Positions 18,134 through 26,250 of a DNA stretch of 64,000 nucleotides are shown piece after piece. Where the stretch lies: positions 117,627 to 181,626 of the forward strand of contig CBDEFR010000005.1 in assembly GCA_965237505.1 (NCBI GenBank), read 5' to 3'. Under the pieces are notes generated by a model, which did not search any database, was not told the DNA's origin, and saw only the letters and a list, made by a program, of their open reading frames with translations. Origin of the DNA: NVTR01 sp965237505. Lineage in GTDB: Bacteria; Pseudomonadota; Alphaproteobacteria; Rhodobacterales; Rhodobacteraceae. A program made the translations under genes and the position numbers. Every line of letters begins with the position of its first letter. Positions within the stretch are counted from its first letter, which is position 1.

Positions 18134-18163
18134 GCCCGGCCCGTTGCAGCCATCCGGCCGGGC
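18134..18163. terminator. GC-rich hairpin downstream of sdhE
   Basis: Perfect eight-base arms GCCCGGCC and GGCCGGGC with a 14-base loop, five bases past the sdhE stop. It lacks a T run; it might be a terminator or lie at the IS110 boundary. Confidence 0.4.
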
Positions 18164-19509
18164 GGAGTCAAATGTCTTCTCTAATTGGGTGTTTAGGTCA
18201 AGCTCATTTTCCTTCTTTGTCTTGGGGTCTTGCCGCTCATCCGGGTCACGCTTCTCTTCGCAGTCTGGTTGATGCCGTGATGGCACCGCTGCATGCATGT
18301 GTCGGATTGGCCGTGGAGAGCCTTGCTTTGAGACGCGCTTCAAGTGGCGCAGCAGCCATTTTCGGCTTCATCCACAAACCTCGTCCGGTGAGGACGATCC
18401 CGTCAAGGTTAGGTGGGTTGGTTATTTGATCATGCTACGCCTCCCACCTTTTCCTGACGGAACTCTGTACCATCGATCCACATGCGGTGCAGCAGCACGG
18501 CCAGTTTGCGCGCGACTGCAACGACCGCGCGCCGTCGGCCCTTGGTGCGCATCAGCCGCATGCCCCAAGATTTTATCTGTGAGCCTGCCATTGTTCGTAT
18601 AAGGAGCGCGTTAGCGGCGGCATAGAGCGTCGCGCGAACATCTCGGTCACCGGCTTTTGATATTCGGCCAGGGTTGTCTGTCTCGCCTGACTGGTATCGT
18701 CGGGGCGTCAGTCCAAAGTGTGCGGCAACTGTGCGAGAGCGTTTGAAGCGAGAGGGGTCATCGACGGCAGCCTTGAAGGTCAGCGCTGCAATCGGTCCTA
18801 CCCCCGGGACGGTCATCATCCGCATGCAGACCTCATCGTGGCTCGCCGCGCGCTTGACCCGTCGATCCAGTTCCAGAAAGTGCTGATACAGGGCGAGACG
18901 TGCATCCAGCAGTGGGAGCATCGCGTGAGCAAGGACATCATCGATTTCGATCATTGGCCGGACAACGCCATCAAAGCTGCCATGCTTCACGCATTTAGGC
19001 AGGCGGATACCAAAGATCTTCAGCAGTCCGCGCACCTCATTGGCCAGATCAATCGTCTTGTTCAGCAGTGCTTTGCGGGTGCTTAACAGCGCGCGTTGAC
19101 CATGGGCCTCCCGGCTCTTCATGTGGACCGCGCTGAACCAGCCGGTGCGCAAAACCTGGGCAATCCCATATGCGTCGTGCTTGTCCGTTTTGTTACGCAT
19201 GGCGGAAAGCGCCGCGTTCACCTGACGTGCTTCCATACACACGACGTCAAAGCCTTCACTGGTCAGGCCAAAAAACAGGTGCTGGCTCATTGTTCCGGCC
19301 TCAAAGCCAACCCGTTCAATCGGGCGTGAGAAAGCACGCAAACACTCAGCGATATCAACGACTTCACAAGGCAACTCGCGCTCAAGAAGCACCTTTCCCC
19401 TGTTATCGACAATACACAGCGCGCACGACCGCAGCGATACGTCCAAACCGACAAAATATTCCATCATCTTCTCCCTTTTTCACAGCTATCCTGTGATCCT
19501 ATCGGGAGC
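18164..19509 (-). mobile_element. IS110-family element (borders not defined)
   Basis: Contains one DEDD-type recombinase on the minus strand. IS110 elements lack clear terminal repeats and target duplications, so I cannot place the ends. The region 18164-18429, downstream of the recombinase and without any gene, is probably part of the element. On the other side, an IS21 is inserted 42 bp upstream of the recombinase start, so the original far end may lie beyond 23297. Confidence 0.7.
18430..19467 (-). CDS. IS110-family DEDD recombinase/transposase
   Basis: 345-residue recombinase. N-terminal RuvC-like domain starts with YFVGLDVSLRSCALCIVD (first catalytic Asp), followed by GFEAGTMSQHL (Glu) and NKTDKHDAYGIAQVL (Asp-x-x-Asp). 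The C-terminal Tnp domain has the typical VPGVGPIAALTF helix-hairpin-helix and PRRYQSGETDNPGRISKAGDRDVR with the active Ser. Proteins of this family use an RNA encoded in the element to choose donor and target sites. Intact. GGGAGAAG precedes the ATG pair at its start. Confidence 0.92.
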   Translation of the reverse strand: MMEYFVGLDVSLRSCALCIVDNRGKVLLERELPCEVVDIAECLRAFSRPIERVGFEAGTMSQHLFFGLTSEGFDVVCMEARQVNAALSAMRNKTDKHDAYGIAQVLRTGWFSAVHMKSREAHGQRALLSTRKALLNKTIDLANEVRGLLKIFGIRLPKCVKHGSFDGVVRPMIEIDDVLAHAMLPLLDARLALYQHFLELDRRVKRAASHDEVCMRMMTVPGVGPIAALTFKAAVDDPSRFKRSRTVAAHFGLTPRRYQSGETDNPGRISKAGDRDVRATLYAAANALLIRTMAGSQIKSWGMRLMRTKGRRRAVVAVARKLAVLLHRMWIDGTEFRQEKVGGVA

Positions 19510-19705
19510 TGTCAACGCCGGAGTAAAAGTACACCACTGGCCGGCGTAAAAATGCACCACTTGATGCGATTCAGCCCAGCGTTGGCGGTTGTCCCGGTAG
19601 TCCATAGGAGGGACCCGCGCTGCTTCGTGTAGCGCTTGCGTTACGCGAAGCGAAGCAGCGTGGGAGGTGCCTGTGGGCCCACCGGGTCAACCATGGGCTG
19701 GGTTG

Positions 19706-20470
19706 TCAGGTTTTTGGGGGTTTCCGCCGTTTTTGGCTCTGGTTGAGACGGTAGCTGTCGCCGTTCATCTCCAGGATATGAACGTGGTGTGTGAGCCGGT
19801 CCAGCAACGCCCCAGTCAGGCGCTCGGAACCGAACACCTCGGTCCACTCATCGAACGGTAGATTGGAGGTCACCAGGGTGGAGCCGCCTTCGTAACGTTG
19901 GCTGAACACCTCGAACAACAACTCGGCCCCGGTTTTGCCAAGCGGCACGAAGCCGAGCTCATCGATGATCAGCAGCTTGTATTTTGCTAACTGCTTCTGG
20001 AACCGCAACAGGCGCTTCTCGTCCCTGGCCTCGATGAGCTCGTGGACCAAAGCCGCCGCCGTGATAAAGCCGACGGTGAGGCCTTTCTGACAAGCCGCCA
20101 GACCGAGGCCGAGGGCGATATGGGTTTTGCCGGTGCCGCTATTGCCAAGTGCGATGACGTTTTCACGACGCTCGATGTATTCACAACGCGCCAGTTCCAG
20201 AACCATCATCTTGTTGAGCGATGGCATGGCTTTGAAGTCGAAGCTGTCCAGGCTTTTGACGGCGGGGAACCTGGCCATCCTGATCCGCCGCTCGACCATG
20301 CGGCGTTCCCGATCAATCAACTCCAGTTCGGTCAGGCGAACAAGGTAACGCACATGATCGACGCCCCCGGCAGCGCATTGGCGGGCCTGCCTGTCGTATT
20401 CCCGCAGGAAGGTCGGCAGCTTGAGGGCCTTCAGATGATAGGCCAGCAAGAGCTGTGGCGTATCGCTCAT
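19706..20470 (-). CDS. istB: IstB, IS21 AAA+ helper ATPase
   Basis: ATPase that assembles on target DNA and activates the IstA transposase. The ATG at 20470 (MSDTPQLLLAYHLKALKLP) gives 254 residues. Walker A GNSGTGKT is at residues 109-116, Walker B in YKLLIIDELGF, and a sensor region GGSTLVTSNLPFDEW. Before the ISAs1 insertion its ATG overlapped the istA stop codon (ATGA); now 37 bp upstream lies the ISAs1 end, so coupling is lost and istB depends on whatever transcription exits ISAs1, which points the same way. Confidence 0.93.
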   Translation of the reverse strand: MSDTPQLLLAYHLKALKLPTFLREYDRQARQCAAGGVDHVRYLVRLTELELIDRERRMVERRIRMARFPAVKSLDSFDFKAMPSLNKMMVLELARCEYIERRENVIALGNSGTGKTHIALGLGLAACQKGLTVGFITAAALVHELIEARDEKRLLRFQKQLAKYKLLIIDELGFVPLGKTGAELLFEVFSQRYEGGSTLVTSNLPFDEWTEVFGSERLTGALLDRLTHHVHILEMNGDSYRLNQSQKRRKPPKT

Positions 20471-20507
20471 GGCGCTGCCCCCTTCAGGAGCCCCATGTAC
20501 GAGCGCG

Positions 20508-21718
20508 CAGGGGAATCGCATGAAGGTTATGTCCGGAGAATTTGCAGTAAGAACCGATTGTTCCATCCGGCCTTTTTGCGCATGACCCTGAGCGATTTTT
20601 TATCTTTTGCCTTGTTGAGCAGATTCATTGCCATGTGTTTGATGACGGCAAAATTCTTGGGGCCGTGATCCTTACGAACACGGCTGTCATCATCGCGGAA
20701 TGTGACGTCGAGCACCCAGTGGAGGCGGTTTTCAATCCCCCAATGGGAGCGTACCGCATGGGCAAAGCGCGGCGCATCTTTCGGTAGAGACGAGATGAAG
20801 TATCGGGTTTGTTGTGTTGTTTTCCCGTTGCTTTCACGGATCGAGACAACGCGACCAATACTGGTCAGGCCCGCCCAACCCGGATGGCGCTCTTGCAGCC
20901 ATTCTATGGTGTCACTCTGGGTGTAGGTCCGGGTCTCAATCCGACCTTTATCGCCATCAACAGTCTGTAACGACGCAGTATTTTCATGCTCCCTCTCTTC
21001 AAACCACAGTTTCACATCCTCAAAAAGGCTGCTCTGATTTCCCTTGAGCGCCAGCACGTAGTCGGCCCCCTTGTCGCGGATTTTGCAGGCAATCTGGCGT
21101 TGGCACCCCATCGCGTCCAGCGTCACGATCGCGCCCTCAACGTGGAGCAAATCCAAGAGCAATGGAATGTCCTTGATCTCGTTCTTTTTGTGCGCACTTG
21201 CCCGCTGACCCAGTACCAGACGCAGATCATCACAGTAGGCCGAGATCAAATGCAGAGGTGTTTCACCACCGGCCTTTGACCCGCGCATCGTCTTGCCATC
21301 GACGGCCACAATCGAGCCTTCAACGCGTCCCGCCAGGCCAGCAGCCCATTGCGCAAAGGCTGTACTGAACTTCTCCGGATCAAGCAGCCGAAACACCGTT
21401 GAAAGCGTGTCATGCGAGGGAATGCCGTGCTCAAAAGGGGCCAATTTGCGCAGAAACTTCAGCTTTTCTTCACCATATTCGACAATATCAACGACACTCT
21501 CGCCGCCCGAGACCACCGCACACAGGCTTAAAAGCAGGATCTCATCAAGCGGGTAAAGCACCTTCGCCTGCTGGCGAGGGTCAGGGATGGCCGAAATAAC
21601 AGATTGAAATGATGTAGTCTTTTCCAAAGCAAGTCCTCCAGATGCGTGTTCTGGTGACATTGAATCAGACGTTGATGCACGTAGCAAACACGGGCCAGCT
21701 ATTCATGCGATACCCCTG
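20508..21718 (-). mobile_element. ISAs1-family element, copy 1, 1211 bp
   Basis: Terminal repeats CAGGGGAATCGCATGAA and, inverted, CAGGGGTATCGCATGAA. Ten-base target duplication TACGAGCGCG at 20498-20507 and 21719-21728. Inserted in the last codons of istA within the IS21. Copy 2 lies at 28166-29381 in the same orientation. Confidence 0.95.
20527..21687 (-). CDS. ISAs1-family DDE transposase, copy 1
   Basis: Intact 386-residue transposase: N-terminal DDE_Tnp_1-associated domain (VISAIPDPRQQAKVLYPLDEILLLSLCAV), the first catalytic Asp in IVAVDGKTMRGS, the second in TLDAMGCQRQIA, DYVLALKGNQ, and RSHWGIENRLHWVLDVTFRDDDSR with the final Glu. This is the characteristic motif order of the ISAs1 (H-repeat) family. 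Its stop is 19 bp inside the element end. Confidence 0.95.
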   Translation of the reverse strand: MLRASTSDSMSPEHASGGLALEKTTSFQSVISAIPDPRQQAKVLYPLDEILLLSLCAVVSGGESVVDIVEYGEEKLKFLRKLAPFEHGIPSHDTLSTVFRLLDPEKFSTAFAQWAAGLAGRVEGSIVAVDGKTMRGSKAGGETPLHLISAYCDDLRLVLGQRASAHKKNEIKDIPLLLDLLHVEGAIVTLDAMGCQRQIACKIRDKGADYVLALKGNQSSLFEDVKLWFEEREHENTASLQTVDGDKGRIETRTYTQSDTIEWLQERHPGWAGLTSIGRVVSIRESNGKTTQQTRYFISSLPKDAPRFAHAVRSHWGIENRLHWVLDVTFRDDDSRVRKDHGPKNFAVIKHMAMNLLNKAKDKKSLRVMRKKAGWNNRFLLQILRT

Positions 21719-23187
21719 TACGAGCGCGCCGAGGTTGTTGCCACCTCGGCGCGCGGCAGATAGGGATGGGCCAGCAGGTTCAAGCGTGGCGGCCGCTTCT
21801 CGATCCGGCACAGCACCAGGTGCTTGACCGCATCGAAGCCGATCACGCCGCGCTCCAGCGCCTCCGATATGGCGGCTCGAACATCGTCGAGGGAGAAGCT
21901 CTCGATCAGCCGCAGCACCTGGACGTATTCGCGCTTCCCGGCTTTGCCCATCCGCGCTTCAAGTAGGCGGCGGAGATCGCCGAACACCGGCGGCAACAGC
22001 CAGCCGGCCAAGGGAGCCGCCTGATCCAGCGCGTTGGTCTTTTGCTCCAGCAAGGACAGATAGTGCAGCGGATCGAAGACGAAGTCCTCTTGCTCGTATG
22101 AACGCGGGTGCCTGGCAATCACCTCTGCGGCGCAACTGATGACCACCTCGTGGACATAGCCGCGGACCAGCACCTCGCAATGGCCGAACCGTGTGGGGAC
22201 GGAGTAATCGGTGCCGCGATAGCGCACCAGCGACAGCGAACTGACCCGCCCCGGGCGCTTGTCGCAGGCGTCGTAGGCGATTGCGGGAAGGCGCTGAAGA
22301 ACCGCACGATCCCGTTCCAGGCGTTCGCCGACCGTCTGGTCGTGGCCACGCAGTTGTTCCGCCCATCGCTTGGCGCAGCAGGCTTCAAGATGCGTGTTGA
22401 GATCATCGAAGTTCCGGAACCTTGGCATCGGCACCAGGAAGTTCCGGCGGCAATAGTCGACGATCCCCTCGACCTTGCCCTTGTCGTTCCCCTTGCCGGG
22501 GCGGGCAAAGCGGTCCTCGAACAGGTAATGGGATCGTAACTCGCTGAACACACGTGTCCGCTGACGCTTGCCGTCACCGAGGATGCGGGCCACCGCAATC
22601 CTGGTGTTGTCATAAAGGATCGAGCGCGGCACACCGCCGAAGAAGGAGAACCCCGAGACATGGCCGTCACAGAAGGCCTCCGTGGTCTCCCCCGGATAGG
22701 CCTTCACAAAGCAGGCGTCCGAGTGGGGTAGGCTCATCGCCAGGAAGTGGATCTTGCGTTCCACGCCGCCGATGACGGCCAGGGCCTCGCCAAAATCAAC
22801 CTGGGCGTGGCCGGGAGGATGCGTCAGCGGAACAAACATCTCCCGCCGGCGCTGTCGGACACCGCAGATGTAGTCCTTCACAATGGTGATCTTGCCCGTA
22901 AAGCCGTACTCATCACGCAGCCGCTCGAATATCCGCTTCGATGTGTGACGGTGCGTCTTCGGACGATCCTTATCCTCTTCCAGAATACGGTCGATAATAC
23001 CGATGAACGGATCGAGCTTCGGGCGGACCGGAGGCCGCGTCCGGACATAACCCGGTGGCACCGAATAGCTCAACATCTTCCTGACCGTGCGCGGGTCGAT
23101 CCCAAAACAACGAGCCGCTTCGCGTTGGCTCAGACCCTCAATCATTACCGCGTGGCGAACCCGCCCATACAGTTCCACTCGCTTCAT
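21703..23187 (-). CDS. istA: IstA, IS21 transposase, last residues altered by ISAs1
   Basis: 494 residues: N-terminal HTH (GLSQREAARCFGIDPRTVRKML), rve integrase core (HAQVDFGEALAVI with first Asp, SILYDNTRIAV second Asp, DKGKVEGIVDYCRRNF with Glu), then the Mu-type C-terminal domain (YRGTDYSVPTRFG). The native end reads TSARSYMGLLKGAAP with its stop overlapping istB; the ISAs1 insertion replaces the last nine residues by RGIA. The core is untouched, so IstA itself may work, but the element's own coupling with istB is broken. Confidence 0.92.
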   Translation of the reverse strand: MKRVELYGRVRHAVMIEGLSQREAARCFGIDPRTVRKMLSYSVPPGYVRTRPPVRPKLDPFIGIIDRILEEDKDRPKTHRHTSKRIFERLRDEYGFTGKITIVKDYICGVRQRRREMFVPLTHPPGHAQVDFGEALAVIGGVERKIHFLAMSLPHSDACFVKAYPGETTEAFCDGHVSGFSFFGGVPRSILYDNTRIAVARILGDGKRQRTRVFSELRSHYLFEDRFARPGKGNDKGKVEGIVDYCRRNFLVPMPRFRNFDDLNTHLEACCAKRWAEQLRGHDQTVGERLERDRAVLQRLPAIAYDACDKRPGRVSSLSLVRYRGTDYSVPTRFGHCEVLVRGYVHEVVISCAAEVIARHPRSYEQEDFVFDPLHYLSLLEQKTNALDQAAPLAGWLLPPVFGDLRRLLEARMGKAGKREYVQVLRLIESFSLDDVRAAISEALERGVIGFDAVKHLVLCRIEKRPPRLNLLAHPYLPRAEVATTSARSYRGIA

Positions 23188-23355
23188 CCCCCACCCTTCG
23201 CTCCAAAATGCAAAGGGCTATCGCTGACGGAATTTTGCTCCGGCGCAACCAGACTCTCCGGCCGCTTCAGTGAGGGATTATTGCTCCGGCGTTCTCAGGA
23301 GCTCGACCTCAGAACAGAGGTAGCCCAATTACGCATGCTTTGAGCCCCAAACATA

Positions 23356-23757
23356 CTAACTGTCGGAACTCCTTTGTTGGCTCTCTTCTAGTCGCCAAGG
23401 CGGAAAACGGCGATCCAATCCAGCGTGCAGCAGGCAAAGTTTATTTCCTGCCGGATCGCAAAACTGTGCCTCTCTCCATCTCCAATGTTCATCGGTTGGG
23501 GGCGTATCGAATTCAATCCCAAGTTCACTTAGTTCAAGGTAACGTTGATCCACGTCGTCTACCTCAAAATATAAAACCGTATTCCCGATAACTGGTTGAT
23601 CCGCGTGGTGAATGGAAAGCGTCGACGACCCTGAAGGTAGCTCAAATCGAGCGAATCGCCCCTCGCCCAAAACGATGAGTTTCAACCCAATCTTCTGATA
23701 GAATTTGAGTGATTCATCGAAGTTTATTGCTTCTAGTGCAAATTGGTTCAAATCCAT
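23356..23757 (-). CDS. VOC/glyoxalase-fold protein
   Basis: 133-residue protein of the vicinal-oxygen-chelate superfamily, start MDLNQFALEAINFDESLKFYQKIGLK. The repeated beta-alpha-beta-beta-beta pattern is visible: first module FYQKIGLKLIVLGEGRFARFELPSGSSTLSIHH, second module with DVDQRYLELSELGIEFDTPPTDEHWRWREAQFCDPAGNKLCLLH. Metal or substrate cannot be told. Noticeably more AT-rich than its neighbours, with a short space to the IS21 end, so it may have been acquired. A further open start lies 26 codons upstream but has no family similarity. Confidence 0.8.
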   Translation of the reverse strand: MDLNQFALEAINFDESLKFYQKIGLKLIVLGEGRFARFELPSGSSTLSIHHADQPVIGNTVLYFEVDDVDQRYLELSELGIEFDTPPTDEHWRWREAQFCDPAGNKLCLLHAGLDRRFPPWRLEESQQRSSDS

Positions 23758-24053
23758 ATTTGCCTCTTTGGTTCTCGAACATTGTGCTCGCGACAGACAA
23801 CGTAACACCTCAAGTTCGATTGAGGTCAAGCGCATATTTGATGCACTGGATTGGCAGCACTATCCGCATCTCAGACACTCGGCTGATAGTCGGCGTCCAG
23901 TTGCTACTGGCGCCAAGCCACCGTCCAACCAAATTGCGAAAAATGCCCAAACCCGTTGACATTTCTCATTTGTCGCTGATTTTCCGCGGTTTAACTGAAT
24001 ATTGGTGAATCTCCCACACTCTCTGCCCGAGCAGTCAACAGGCGGAGAAAATT
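23758..24053. other. Intergenic region between the VOC gene and the broken regulator
   Basis: Divergent space of 296 bp, AT-richer than average. No gene or RNA recognised; it should contain the promoters of both flanking genes. Confidence 0.5.
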
Positions 24054-24194
24054 ATGAGCATGCTATCCCCGATCGGTCCCAATACCCAAGCCAGTTTCAT
24101 GTCGCAATATCTGGAGGCGCTGTCGCTGGTTGAACGCTTGCACCGGCTGTTGCTGGACGTCATCAAGGACGAGTTTGAGCGGGTCGGCACGTTA

Positions 24195-25126
24195 GTGTCT
24201 GATCCAAAACTAATTGAGTGATTTCAGCGAGTTGTGATTCAATCGGATTGATAAGATTCGAGGGAGATCACAATGGCCTGGACGGAAACCACTCGCGCCC
24301 GATATGAACGGCATTCGGGACGCTATGCAAGCGATTTAACTGATCAGGAATGGGGTTTGATCGCGCCATTCCTGCCGCCGCCTAAAACAACTGGTCGTCC
24401 GCGCAGCACGGCGATGCGCGATGTTCTGGATGCCATTTTGTACATCGCCAGCGCCGGGTGTGCGTGGCGTATGCTGCCCAATGATTTCCCGCCAGTGTCC
24501 ACCGTGCGCTACTATTTCTATGGCTGGCGCAACGATGGCATCTTTGAAGTGATCAGCCATTTTCTGGTGGCGACGGCGCGCGAGTTTCATGGCAAGAAGC
24601 CCGGCCCCACCGCTGGTGTCATTGATAGCCAGACCATAAAAACAACGGAAAGCGGTGGCATTTCGGGCTATGACGCGGGCAAGAAAACCAAGGGCCGCAA
24701 GCGCCACATTGTCACCGACACGCTCGGGTTTATGGTTGGGTTGGTCGTGCATAGCGCCGGTATTCAAGACCGTGATGGCGCACCGGAAGTGTTGAAATCC
24801 ATCCGGTATTCCCATCCAAACTTGCGCCATATCTTTGCGGATGGCGGTTATGCCGGACCAAAGCTGCGCGACGCTCTTGAAGGCATCGGTGACTGGACAA
24901 TCCAGATCGTCAAGCGCTTCGACACTGCGGAAGGCTTCGAAGTCATTCCCAGAAGATGGGTCGTCGAGCGCACCTTCGCATGGCTCAACCGCTGCCGACG
25001 ATTGGCCAAAGATTGGGAAAAATCCATCGCAAGTTCACAGGCATGGATACTCGTTGCACATATCAGAACCCTCACGCGTAAAATTGCAAGGCATTGTAAT
25101 CATCCGTAGAGTTTTGAATCAGACAC
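24195..25126 (+). mobile_element. IS5-family (IS1031-like) element, copy C, 932 bp
   Basis: Same ends as copies A and B; exact TTA target duplication at 24192-24194 and 25127-25129. Lies within the 47th-48th codon region of the MarR-like gene, same direction as it. Confidence 0.95.
24273..25109 (+). CDS. IS5-family DDE transposase, copy C
   Basis: Intact 278-residue transposase identical in protein sequence to the unextended part of copy A; one silent change separates them (CGA for CGG in the NRCRRL segment). Motifs as for the other copies: GVIDSQTIKT, FADGGYAGP, VVERTFAWL. Normal TAG stop. Confidence 0.95.
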   Translation: MAWTETTRARYERHSGRYASDLTDQEWGLIAPFLPPPKTTGRPRSTAMRDVLDAILYIASAGCAWRMLPNDFPPVSTVRYYFYGWRNDGIFEVISHFLVATAREFHGKKPGPTAGVIDSQTIKTTESGGISGYDAGKKTKGRKRHIVTDTLGFMVGLVVHSAGIQDRDGAPEVLKSIRYSHPNLRHIFADGGYAGPKLRDALEGIGDWTIQIVKRFDTAEGFEVIPRRWVVERTFAWLNRCRRLAKDWEKSIASSQAWILVAHIRTLTRKIARHCNHP

Positions 25127-25479
25127 TTAGAGATAAACGCCGTCCAGGCGCTTTTGCTGTTCAACATCGGCAAAATGAGGTGACCGCGGGAGAGTTGAAA
25201 TCGCGCGGCTACTATCAGGGGTCAAACGTCAGCTACAATCTCAAGAAGCTGGTGGAGATGGGCTATATGCATCACCAGCGCTGCGAAATAGACCGCCGCT
25301 CGGTCAGGGTGCGGCTAACCGAAAAGGGCCGCAACGTGCGGATCGTTGTGGAAAAGCTTTTTGAGCGTCACGCGGACGGTTTGGAAAGCCGCAATGTGAT
25401 CGATCAGGCCGGGATCGAGGACATCAACCGCGCGTTTGCGGCGCATGGAACGCTACTGGACCGATCAGATCCGCTATAT

Positions 25480-26250
25480 TTACTGATCCGGCAAATCCAG
25501 CGCGCCGACGGCCATTGTCCCAAGCTCTTTCAGCAGCTTGCGCGCCATCGCGGCCTGAAACTCCTCAAACTCGATGGCGGCTTCGACAAAGGCATCGGGC
25601 CCGCGAATGACTTCGGTGCGAAAATAGGCGGTCAGCTCGGCAATCTCGCTGTTGCGCTTGTCGGTGAACGGCGCCGCATCGGCGCCGATCACCAGCGCGT
25701 TGATGGTGACGTTTAACAGCGCCGTTTCATTTTTCACATCAACAGGCCGCGGCCCGATGTTGGATTCTCCGTCCCCCGACAGATCAATGGTCAGCCGCCA
25801 GCAATCGCCCTGACCGGCCAGCGCCGCGCCGCCGTATTGCATCGCCCGGCCCAGTGCCGTGGCCGGATCGTGCGGGCGGCGCACGGTTGACAACAGCCGA
25901 TCTGCAATCATGGTCAAGACCGTGGCGTCGGTCACGTCGGTCCAGTCAAGCAGCGGCCTTTGGGTGCCGTAGCCACCCCATTCATAGATAAACAGCCGGA
26001 CGTGCGCGTCGGGCATCGCCAGAAACGCGCGTTGAACGTCCTGGTCCAAAAACGCCGACGCCAGCCCATCCATCTGCAGGCGATACTCGGAGGCATCAAC
26101 CGAGCCGGAAATATCCAGCCCGATCGCCAGCGCCTGTCGACATGCCGCGATTGCGGGCGACACCAGCCCCGCGACCAAAGCAATCATCGCGCTGCCCACC
26201 ACCGCGCGCATCACGCGCCGCGCTGCCATCTGTGAGCGCTGGTCAATCAT
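25480..26250 (-). CDS. DUF1194 secreted protein with von Willebrand A-like fold (intact paralog)
   Basis: 256-residue exported protein: basic N-terminus, hydrophobic helix and AIA cleavage site near residue 35, then ACRQALAIGLDISGSVDASEY with a DxSxS metal-site motif typical of vWA domains. Other conserved stretches are LFIYEWGGYGTQRPLLDWT and CWRLTIDLSGDGESNIGPRP. Matches the DUF1194 family, frequent in Rhodobacteraceae; function unknown. It follows a near-identical but frameshifted paralog with four bases of overlap, a tandem duplication. Convergent with the broken regulator, overlapping it by seven bases. Confidence 0.85.
   Translation of the reverse strand: MIDQRSQMAARRVMRAVVGSAMIALVAGLVSPAIAACRQALAIGLDISGSVDASEYRLQMDGLASAFLDQDVQRAFLAMPDAHVRLFIYEWGGYGTQRPLLDWTDVTDATVLTMIADRLLSTVRRPHDPATALGRAMQYGGAALAGQGDCWRLTIDLSGDGESNIGPRPVDVKNETALLNVTINALVIGADAAPFTDKRNSEIAELTAYFRTEVIRGPDAFVEAAIEFEEFQAAMARKLLKELGTMAVGALDLPDQ

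Larger units (their letters stand above)
19510..23297 (-). mobile_element. IS21-family element carrying an ISAs1 insertion
   Basis: Left end TGTCAACGCCGGAG and right end, inverted, TGAGAACGCCGGAG. Flanked by the five-base duplication GGAGC (19505-19509 and 23298-23302). Contains istA and istB on the minus strand, with subterminal GCCGGAG-type repeats near both ends, which are IstA binding sites in this family. The ISAs1 element sits exactly at the istA-istB junction. Without it the element would be about 2.57 kb, normal for IS21. Confidence 0.88.
24054..25486 (+). pseudogene. MarR-family regulator (LdtR-like) disrupted by IS5 copy C and frameshifts
   Basis: The N-terminus MSMLSPIGPNTQASFMSQYLEALSL through FERVGTL lies before the IS5; after the element the frame continues EINAVQALLLFNIG, then shifts by one missing A in a run at 25172-25175 to NEVTAGELKSRGYYQGSNV...YMHHQRCEIDRRSVRVRLTEKG (winged HTH), and shifts back near 25438 (one extra G) to RMERYWTDQIRYIY and a TGA at 25484. 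The rebuilt protein, about 170 residues, resembles the LdtR subgroup of MarR regulators conserved in alphaproteobacteria, which controls L,D-transpeptidase and stress genes in species where it was studied. The IS insertion alone inactivates it; the two small shifts may be real decay or sequence errors. Its end overlaps the convergent DUF1194 gene. Confidence 0.85.

Noticed and set aside
24835..25716. A 293-residue protein joining IS5 sequence with a MarR-like domain
   Set aside because: Chance read-through: the first part is an alternate frame of the transposase and the last part is antisense to the DUF1194 gene.
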